From contig JAQIBO010000039.1 of assembly GCA_027859055.1 (NCBI GenBank), positions 1 to 6,736 on the forward strand: 6,736 nt of DNA, read 5' to 3'. The translations under genes were made by a program, and so were the position numbers. Under the pieces are notes generated by a model, which worked only from the letters and a program-made list of their open reading frames with translations, was not told the DNA's origin and did no database searches. Position 1 is the stretch's first letter. The number at the start of each line of letters is the position of its first letter. The DNA comes from Spirochaeta sp. (GTDB taxonomy: Bacteria; Spirochaetota; Spirochaetia; DSM-27196; Alkalispirochaetaceae). Positions 1 to 4,779 of this stretch are shown piece by piece.

Positions 1-163
1 CTTCTAACCCTTAGGGTAGTTCCAACGGGACCCCCGTGTGTATGTGTTGGCGTTCACCCGGGGATAGTGACTGCGCGTCGGCTATGGCCGCGCGCAAGTC
101 CGCGCCGGCTGCACCAGCCGACGCATAGGTGGGAATCGCCTCCGGGCGCGCGATGACGCGCAC
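1..163 (-). pseudogene. dut: dUTPase (dut), N-terminal part only, interrupted by an in-frame TAA and cut by the window edge
   Basis: Dut hydrolyses dUTP to dUMP and pyrophosphate in the cytoplasm, keeping uracil out of DNA and supplying dUMP for dTMP synthesis. The reading frame gives a typical trimeric dUTPase N-terminus: a VRVIARPEAIPTYAS segment followed by motif I (AGADLRA), then a PGER turn and HTGVPLELP, which leads into the strand before motif II. The next codon is TAA at 13..11, after which the same frame reads Gly-Leu-Glu to the edge. The family consensus there is P-E-G-Y-E-A, so TAA sits in place of the conserved Glu codon. The active-site motifs II to V would lie beyond the stop and the window. 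The start is uncertain: GTG at 163, 13 bases after the pnp stop, has no spaced Shine-Dalgarno; GTG at 193 would overlap pnp by 17 bases with only a weak GGTGGT upstream. The frame is open further upstream, but there it is an out-of-frame, valine-rich reading of the pnp repeat. Identity is fairly sure. Whether the gene is dead, or the stop is a sequence error near a contig end, cannot be decided here. Confidence 0.72.
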
Positions 164-176
164 CCTGAGGGGCGTG

Positions 177-2390
177 TTATCGGCGCCCGCCACGGTCGTG
201 GCTACCACCACCGTCCCGGCGTCCCCGGTTGTTGTCGCGGCGAGGTCCACCACGGTCGCCACCACGGTCGCCACCACGATCTCCACCACGGTCACCACCT
301 CGATCCTGAGTATCGTTCATCCCTTCGTAAATCAGGCTCAGGTTGACACGGCCCATCTTATCAATTTCGATAACCTTGACCTCAACCTCCTGACCCACGG
401 CCAGAACGTCTTCAACAGAGTTGATCCGTTGTGCCGCCATTTTACTGATATGGCACAGCCCTTCGCGTCCGGGCATGAACTCGATAAACGCACCAAAGTC
501 CACAATTCGCTTCACAACGCCAGGATATGTGGCCCCGATTTCCGGCTCTTCGAGGAGCTGGATAAAAATTGCCTTGGCCTGGTCGGCGGCGGACTTATCT
601 TTGGAGTAAATCGTGACGGTACCGTTGTCATCAAAGTTGACCTGCACGCCGAACTTCTCGGAGATCGCCTTGACCGTTTTACCACCGCCACCGATCAGCA
701 GACCGATTTCATCAGGATCAACCGAAAAGGAGATGATTCGCGGGGCGTTCTCGGAAAGCTCCGCCTGGGGTGCTTTGATCGCTTCACCCATCTTGTCGAG
801 AATGTGCATACGTCCCCGTTTGGCCTGCGCCAGGGCGGTGGTCATCACCTCCCGGGAAACGTTTTTGACCTTGATATCCATCTGAAAGGCGGTGATGCCC
901 TCGGCGGTACCGGTTACCTTGAAGTCCATATCCCCAAGATGATCCTCTTCACCGAGAATGTCGCTCAACACGGCGGTTTTCTCGCCGTCGGTGATAAGTC
1001 CCATGGCGATTCCCGCAACCGGTTTCCTGGTGGGGATGCCCGCGGCCATCATCGCCAGCGAACCGCCACAGACCGTTGCCATTGAGGATGATCCGTTGGA
1101 CTCCAGGATCTCCGACACGATGCGGAGTGTATAGGGGAACGATTCCTTATCAGGAATTACCGATTCGAGCGCCCGAAGAGCAAGGTGTCCGTGTCCGATT
1201 TCGCGCCGCCCGGTGCCCATTCGACCGGTTTCGCCGACGGAAAACGGCGGGAAGTTGTAGTGCAGCATGAACCGTTCCCGACGGTCGCCGTCGATATCGT
1301 CCATGATCTGCTCGTCGTACATCGTTCCAAGGGTGATCACTGCCAGCGCCTGGGTCTCTCCACGAGTAAACAGGGCGCTGCCGTGGGTCCGCGGAAGGAC
1401 ATCTATGTCGCATGTGATGGGGCGAATCTCCTCCAGACCGCGACCGTCGGTGCGGCGTCCGTTTTCGAGTATCGATTTCCGGACAATTTCCTGTTCCATG
1501 TCTCCGAAAAGGCTTTTGGCGTATGCGGCCTCATTTTCATCGACAAACTTATCTGCAAAATGTTCCAGCGCCTCTTTTCTGATTGCTTTAATCGCGGCGT
1601 GGCGAATATGCTTGCCCATGACAAAGCACGCTTCCTCGAGTTTGGGATACGCCCACGCACGGAGTTCATCCGCAACGGAAAGCGTCCGGGTATCTTCTAC
1701 AAGCGGCAGCTTTTCCTTGCCGACGGCGGCGCGAAGCTCATCCTGGACGCGACAGATCTCAAGGATCACCTCGCGCGCCTTGTCGATCGCGGTGATCATC
1801 ACCTCTTCCGAGAGCTCTTTGGCTCCGCCTTCAACCATCGTAATCCCGTCTTTGGTGCCGGCGACGATGATTTCCATCTCCGAGGCGGCGATCTGATCAA
1901 AGGTGGGGTTTACGACGAGTTCGCCGTCAACCGAGCACATTCGAACCGCGCCGACGGGGCCGTCAAACGGAATGTCGCTGATGTGGACCGCCGCGCTGGC
2001 GGCGACCATGGCAACAACATCCGGCGGGTTGATCTGGTCGGTGGAAAGAACGGTGGGAACAACCTGGAGTTCCCGCATGAACGCCTTGGAAAAGAGCGGT
2101 CGAAGCGGACGGTCGATAAGTCGGCAAACGAGTACTTCTTTGTCCTTCGGACGCCCCTCCCGCTTCAGAAAACCACCGGGGATCTTTCCGGCGGCGTAGT
2201 ATTTCTCGTTGTACTCGACCGAAAGCGGAACAAAGTCGAGACCTTCCCGCGGGTCATCCGACGCGGTGGCGGTTGCCAGTACGGCAGATCCCCCGTAGGT
2301 TGCAAAGACCGCCCCGTTCGCCTGTTTGGCCATACGCCCGGTCTCGATAACGAGCTCCTGCTGGCCGATCTGAATTTTTACTGTATGCAT
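177..2390 (-). CDS. pnp: Polynucleotide phosphorylase (PNPase), full length with C-terminal RGG tail
   Basis: PNPase is a homotrimeric 3'-5' exoribonuclease that uses phosphate to release nucleoside diphosphates, and it can also add tails; it acts in mRNA decay and RNA quality control. At 737 residues it is slightly longer than usual (about 700). Domains in order: first RNase PH-like domain (about 10-145), all-alpha linker domain (about 150-300), second RNase PH domain (about 315-545), KH (about 550-610, GxxG loop at 566-571) and S1 (about 620-690). The second PH domain keeps the phosphate-binding SNGSSSMA serines (434-436) and the catalytic EEDHLGDMDFK stretch with Asp483, Asp489 and Lys491, so the enzyme should be active. 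After S1 comes a tail of five DRGG repeats (696-715) and an Arg/Gly-rich end. The ATG at 2390 is supported by GAGGT at 2405-2401, 10 bases upstream. It lies 72 bases behind rpsO, the classic rpsO-pnp arrangement, with a hairpin between them. The stop is TAA at 179..177. Confidence 0.97.
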   Translation of the reverse strand: MHTVKIQIGQQELVIETGRMAKQANGAVFATYGGSAVLATATASDDPREGLDFVPLSVEYNEKYYAAGKIPGGFLKREGRPKDKEVLVCRLIDRPLRPLFSKAFMRELQVVPTVLSTDQINPPDVVAMVAASAAVHISDIPFDGPVGAVRMCSVDGELVVNPTFDQIAASEMEIIVAGTKDGITMVEGGAKELSEEVMITAIDKAREVILEICRVQDELRAAVGKEKLPLVEDTRTLSVADELRAWAYPKLEEACFVMGKHIRHAAIKAIRKEALEHFADKFVDENEAAYAKSLFGDMEQEIVRKSILENGRRTDGRGLEEIRPITCDIDVLPRTHGSALFTRGETQALAVITLGTMYDEQIMDDIDGDRRERFMLHYNFPPFSVGETGRMGTGRREIGHGHLALRALESVIPDKESFPYTLRIVSEILESNGSSSMATVCGGSLAMMAAGIPTRKPVAGIAMGLITDGEKTAVLSDILGEEDHLGDMDFKVTGTAEGITAFQMDIKVKNVSREVMTTALAQAKRGRMHILDKMGEAIKAPQAELSENAPRIISFSVDPDEIGLLIGGGGKTVKAISEKFGVQVNFDDNGTVTIYSKDKSAADQAKAIFIQLLEEPEIGATYPGVVKRIVDFGAFIEFMPGREGLCHISKMAAQRINSVEDVLAVGQEVEVKVIEIDKMGRVNLSLIYEGMNDTQDRGGDRGGDRGGDRGGDRGGPRRDNNRGRRDGGGSHDRGGRR
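246..305 (-). repeat. 12-base tandem repeat x5 encoding the PNPase DRGG tail
   Basis: Five consecutive 12-base units of the form GAY-CGN-GGT-GGN on the minus strand encode Asp-Arg-Gly-Gly five times (PNPase residues 696-715). Units differ mainly at third codon positions (GAT/GAC, CGA/CGT, GGT/GGA/GGC). The array is in frame, so gain or loss of units would change tail length without a frameshift. RGG-type sequences are commonly RNA-binding and disordered; that role here is inferred. Confidence 0.9.
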
Positions 2391-2425
2391 GTGTGCGTTA
2401 ACCTCGCTTACTGGATTGGTAGGAA

Positions 2426-2454
2426 GGCACTCGGGAACGGTGTTCCCCAGTGCC
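2426..2454 (-). promoter_or_regulatory. rpsO-pnp intercistronic hairpin
   Basis: On the transcript, a 6-bp outer stem (GGCACU with AGUGCC), one G-G mismatch, a 6-bp inner stem (GGGAAC with GUUCCC) and a 3-base ACC loop form a compact 29-base hairpin. It begins 8 bases after the rpsO stop and ends 35 bases before the pnp start. The bases after it are UUCCUACC, not a U-run, so it is a poor intrinsic terminator. In E. coli the same gap carries an attenuator and an RNase III-cut hairpin used in PNPase autoregulation. A processing, stabilising or attenuating role here is inferred from position and structure. No convincing promoter is visible in the rest of the gap. Confidence 0.65.
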
Positions 2455-2462
2455 GTGAAATG

Positions 2463-2732
2463 CTATTTACGCAGCCCAAGTTTCGCGAGAACAGCGCGGT
2501 ACCGTTCAAGATCGGTCCGTTTGAGGTAACGCAACAGGCGCCTTCGTTGGCCGACGAGTTTCAGGAGTCCTCTCCGACTGTGGTGATCTTTTTTGTGTGT
2601 CTTGAGGTGCTCGGTGAGTTCCGTGATCCGACTGGTGAGGAGAGCGATCTGGACCTCCGAGTTACCGGTGTCCTTCTCGCTCGCGCCAAACTCCGCGATG
2701 ATTTCGCGCTTGCGTTCAGCTGTCATTGACAT
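2463..2732 (-). CDS. rpsO: 30S ribosomal protein S15
   Basis: S15 is a primary 16S rRNA-binding protein that recognises the h20-h21-h22 three-way junction and nucleates assembly of the 30S platform. The 89-residue product has the standard family length and all-helical layout. Conserved features are ASEKDTGNSEVQ (about 17-28), the HKKDHHSRRGLLKLVGQRRRLL rRNA-binding block (about 46-67) and a basic C-terminus. The DTG-x-x-EVQ loop reads N-S where S-P is common, a mild variation. The first of two nearby ATGs (2732 and 2726) is preferred because AAGGAG at 2746-2741 lies 8 bases upstream of it. The start lies 17 bases inside the 3' end of ribF, so there is no separate leader; the stop is TAG at 2465..2463. 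pnp follows after 72 bases. S15 often represses its own mRNA through a leader structure; here any such element would have to lie within ribF. Confidence 0.97.
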   Translation of the reverse strand: MSMTAERKREIIAEFGASEKDTGNSEVQIALLTSRITELTEHLKTHKKDHHSRRGLLKLVGQRRRLLRYLKRTDLERYRAVLAKLGLRK

Positions 2733-3534
2733 GTGCTGGTCTCCTTAGCAAAACGTATTTTGTTTCATTCAGTAACGGCTCCCACGTCAGGGTATCATCC
2801 GTGGATATCCTGATCATGCCCTCGCGGTTTGACTCCTCCCCGACAAATGTACAGAAATACGATCCTGCAGGAGGAAGCAGCTGGCTGCACTCACCACGAT
2901 GTGACGGTAACGAGCCCTCGACGGCGACGGTGTACGGCCGACCAAGCAATAACGCCGCCAGTTTGAGGTCCCCAACCGCGATGGCACGACGGATGCGGGA
3001 GCTACTGATAGATTCGCCATTATCTTTTAGCGCTGGCACGATGTCAACCCTGACCCCCCGTTGGTACATCCACCGAGCAAGGTCGTCGGCGTGGACATCA
3101 CGGTTGTGGCCGAGGTGAAAGTTGAAGCCGACGACGACCAAACGAAGATAGGGAAAAAGGCCCATTATTCGCTCAAGGAACTCCGTCCCGGGGATCTCTG
3201 CAAATTGGCGATTAAACCGAACCAGAAGTACTTCTTCGATGCCGCATCGGGCGAACAGGTCAAACCGGTATGGAAGTGTGGACAGATTGCCGATGTACGA
3301 GTCCGGTCGGGTCAACTGAGCCGGGTTGGGATCAAACGTGAGTACCGCAGGTATTCCGTGGTCGAGTTGCGCTGCATCGGTAACCGCGCGTTCCAGAAGC
3401 TGCTCATGTCCTCGATGAACCCCGTCAAATACGCCGACTGCCAGACTGACGGGGCGGTCGGTCGGAAAACCGGGGGGCGGGTTACCCGGCTTGTCCCATA
3501 CAGCGTACGGAAGCGGATACGCGTCACCGGTCAT
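2716..3534 (-). CDS. ribF: RibF-type FMN adenylyltransferase with a short, degenerate riboflavin-kinase domain
   Basis: Bacterial RibF normally phosphorylates riboflavin to FMN (C-terminal domain) and adenylates FMN to FAD (N-terminal domain). Here the N-terminal nucleotidyltransferase half is well kept: GVFDGVHRGH at 34-43 (HxGH-type motif), a TFDPNP segment near 66-71, VVGFNFHLGHNR at 134-145 and ISSSRIR at 176-182. From LGRPY (197) onward the kinase domain is hard to recognise: the G-F-P-T-A-N signature is absent, LLPPAGSYFCTF (219-230) resembles the usual LLPADGVYAV strand, and the protein ends about 75 residues into a domain normally near 120. Total length is 272 residues against about 305-315 for the family. 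The ATG at 3534 is chosen because it overlaps the truB stop as ATGA and has GGAGGA 6 bases upstream; the frame is open further upstream but that part is a truB shadow. The stop TGA (2718..2716) lies inside rpsO. FAD synthetase activity is likely; kinase activity is doubtful. Confidence 0.9.
   Translation of the reverse strand: MTGDAYPLPYAVWDKPGNPPPGFPTDRPVSLAVGVFDGVHRGHEQLLERAVTDAAQLDHGIPAVLTFDPNPAQLTRPDSYIGNLSTLPYRFDLFARCGIEEVLLVRFNRQFAEIPGTEFLERIMGLFPYLRLVVVGFNFHLGHNRDVHADDLARWMYQRGVRVDIVPALKDNGESISSSRIRRAIAVGDLKLAALLLGRPYTVAVEGSLPSHRGECSQLLPPAGSYFCTFVGEESNREGMIRISTDDTLTWEPLLNETKYVLLRRPAHVNDS
2741..2746 (-). promoter_or_regulatory. rpsO Shine-Dalgarno AAGGAG inside ribF
   Basis: AAGGAG ends 8 bases before the rpsO ATG at 2732 and decides between that ATG and the one at 2726. 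In the ribF frame the same bases fall within codons CTA AGG AGA, so two tandem rare-type arginine codons (RibF residues 264-265) are fixed by the rpsO initiation signal. Confidence 0.85.
2749..2762 (-). promoter_or_regulatory. Small UACG-loop hairpin abutting the rpsO Shine-Dalgarno
   Basis: The transcript reads CAAAA-UACG-UUUUG, a perfect 5-bp stem closed by a UACG loop of the UNCG class, and it ends 2 bases before AAGGAG. The stem is mostly A-U with an A-U closing pair, so it is weak alone. It lies in the last codons of ribF, where translating ribosomes would unwind it. A role in coupling or in S15 control is speculative. Confidence 0.35.
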
Positions 3535-4427
3535 TCCGCGTCCTCCGCAGGAAAGACCGCCGCAAACCGCCATTGGGATTGGTCTGCGTGCCGTTCGAGA
3601 AGCGCCACCGCGTCGCGCTCCTCGGTAACGCACAGCGCATAGGTAGTACCGGTCATTTCGGTGAGCACCGCCGGATCGATCGCTTGTTCCGGTTGAACGC
3701 CATGCCGCATCCGCTCTGCGCCGGAATCTGGAATTGGAATGATCGGAATACTTCCCAGCCGTATTATCGCGTCGGCTATAGAGATTAACTCCTCCGTCTC
3801 GCCGTCCTTCACAGATCTCATGTCTGAGAGCAAAAACGGACCCACCGCGGTACGAATTAACGTTTCCACGTAAGCTGCGCTTCCTGACGCCCGACCGATA
3901 TCGCGCGCAAGGGCGCGAATGTACGTACCGCTTCCGCAGTGGACGGACATCTCGAACGTGTCTTCTGTCTGCTGGACCAGTCCCAGGTCGTATACGGTCA
4001 CCGGCCGTGCCGGCAGCGAGTGATCGGTACCGCTGCGCGCGAGTTCGTAGGAGCGTTTGCCGTTTACTTTGAGGGCGGAATATCTGGGCGGTATCTGTTC
4101 GATTGTGCCGATGAAACGCTCCTGCATGCGGGATACCGCCTCCGGATTCGGGAGCGGCGCCTCCCTCACCGTGGAGCCTTCAGGGTCGTGCGTGTCGGTT
4201 TCCCGTCCAAAACGTACTGTTGCCACATATCGCTTGTCGAGAGTGAGAAAGAGGCGGGATAACCGCGTTGCCTGGCCCACGAGGACCACGAGCAACCCTG
4301 CGGCGAAGGGATCAAGCGTTCCGGTGTGACCGATTTTTTGTCCGGGAAACAGACGTTTTACCGGATATAACGCCTTTGCGGAGCTAATCCCCGTCGGTTT
4401 CCGAACCAGTAGTATCCCGCTGGTCAT
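3531..4427 (-). CDS. truB: tRNA pseudouridine(55) synthase TruB
   Basis: TruB isomerises U55 in the T-arm of tRNAs to pseudouridine and also acts as a tRNA-folding chaperone. The 298-residue product begins with the family's opening strand (SGILLVRKPTGISSAKAL, with Arg where Asp is usual in the DKP motif). It carries GHTGTLDP at 33-40 with catalytic Asp39, KRYVA near 65-69 (substrate-stacking Tyr), GRETDTHDPEG (74-84), PPRYSALKVNGKRSYELAR (113-131) and GTYIRALARDIG (167-178). The C-terminal part (about 235-298), with YALCV and VALLERH, fits the small TruB C-terminal/PUA-like domain. The ATG at 4427 is preferred over the longer frame (ATG at 4496) because family similarity begins there, and GGAG lies about 10 bases upstream. 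The start overlaps rbfA by 44 bases and the stop overlaps the ribF ATG. All catalytic residues I can place are present. Confidence 0.96.
   Translation of the reverse strand: MTSGILLVRKPTGISSAKALYPVKRLFPGQKIGHTGTLDPFAAGLLVVLVGQATRLSRLFLTLDKRYVATVRFGRETDTHDPEGSTVREAPLPNPEAVSRMQERFIGTIEQIPPRYSALKVNGKRSYELARSGTDHSLPARPVTVYDLGLVQQTEDTFEMSVHCGSGTYIRALARDIGRASGSAAYVETLIRTAVGPFLLSDMRSVKDGETEELISIADAIIRLGSIPIIPIPDSGAERMRHGVQPEQAIDPAVLTEMTGTTYALCVTEERDAVALLERHADQSQWRFAAVFPAEDAE
3541..3546 (-). promoter_or_regulatory. ribF Shine-Dalgarno GGAGGA within truB
   Basis: GGAGGA lies 6 bases upstream of the ribF ATG (3534) and inside the last truB codons. It fixes the ribF start at the ATGA overlap rather than at the upstream in-frame ATGs, and suggests ribF can recruit ribosomes itself as well as by coupling. 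Confidence 0.8.
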
Positions 4428-4779
4428 CCTCGGAAATCTCCAGTCTGTTGATCGTGTTGATGATCTCCTGTCCCTCTTCGATACTGTTGTCGGCAACGAA
4501 GTGCAGACGAGGGGTAGCTTGCGTTCGAATGACGCGACCTACTCGAGACTGGAGATAGCCGGCAGCGCTGTTAAGCCCTTCCACCGCGGTGGAAACGGCG
4601 CGGTCGTCAAGAATCGACGATACCCCGATTCGCGCGGTACTTGCGTCCTTCGCCAGCTTGATGTAGCTGAACGAGACAAGGGTGCTCACGCGGTGATCCT
4701 TTATCTCACCGCGGAGCAACAGGTCGCTCAGTTCCTGCAGAATCCTGTGTTCCAGCCTCGCCCGTCGTGTATCATCCAT
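4384..4779 (-). CDS. rbfA: 30S ribosome-binding factor A
   Basis: RbfA is a small KH-fold protein that binds immature 30S subunits and helps late 16S rRNA maturation; its place beside infB is conserved across bacteria. The 131-residue product shows the family pattern: an N-terminal helix (RRARLEHRILQELSDLLL), a KDHRV turn (28-32; KDPR is usual), the strand ARIGVSS (49-55), the helix with SAAGYLQSRVGRVI, then TPRLHFVADNSIEEGQEI (about 89-106). The acidic, hydrophilic end after residue 115 is probably disordered. The ATG at 4779 shares its A with the infB stop (TGATG) and has no clear Shine-Dalgarno, so initiation most likely depends on ribosomes finishing infB. The ORF is open further upstream only as an infB shadow. 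The stop is TAG at 4386..4384, inside truB. Confidence 0.95.
   Translation of the reverse strand: MDDTRRARLEHRILQELSDLLLRGEIKDHRVSTLVSFSYIKLAKDASTARIGVSSILDDRAVSTAVEGLNSAAGYLQSRVGRVIRTQATPRLHFVADNSIEEGQEIINTINRLEISEDDQRDTTGSETDGD

Noticed and set aside
164..298. Upstream extension of the dut frame (valine/threonine-rich, ATG at 298).
   Set aside because: These residues are the out-of-frame reading of the pnp repeats and match no dUTPase N-terminus.
129..1085. A 318-codon plus-strand frame opposite pnp and dut, with a Thr/Val-rich start.
   Set aside because: The Thr/Val-rich part is only the antisense reading of the RGG repeat array, and the rest mirrors PNPase.
2426..2454. The rpsO-pnp hairpin as an intrinsic terminator.
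   Set aside because: The stem is strong but is followed by UUCCUACC rather than a U-run, and pnp lies directly downstream in the same direction.
1185..2729. A 514-codon open frame on the plus strand antisense to pnp and rpsO.
   Set aside because: It lies over two firmly identified genes and the rpsO-pnp gap, its product resembles no family I know, and long antisense frames are expected opposite GC-rich codon-biased genes.
4428..4496. Longer truB start at ATG 4496 (and likewise the longer ribF and rbfA frames).
   Set aside because: The extra residues are frame-shifted readings of the upstream gene and family similarity begins at the internal ATGs, which have better-placed initiation signals or stop-start overlaps.
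4579..4594. Perfect 16-base palindrome TTCCACCGCGGTGGAA inside rbfA.
   Set aside because: It encodes ordinary RbfA residues in the middle of a gene. By a simple uniform-base estimate one such palindrome arises by chance in about a tenth of windows this long, so I see no case for an operator.
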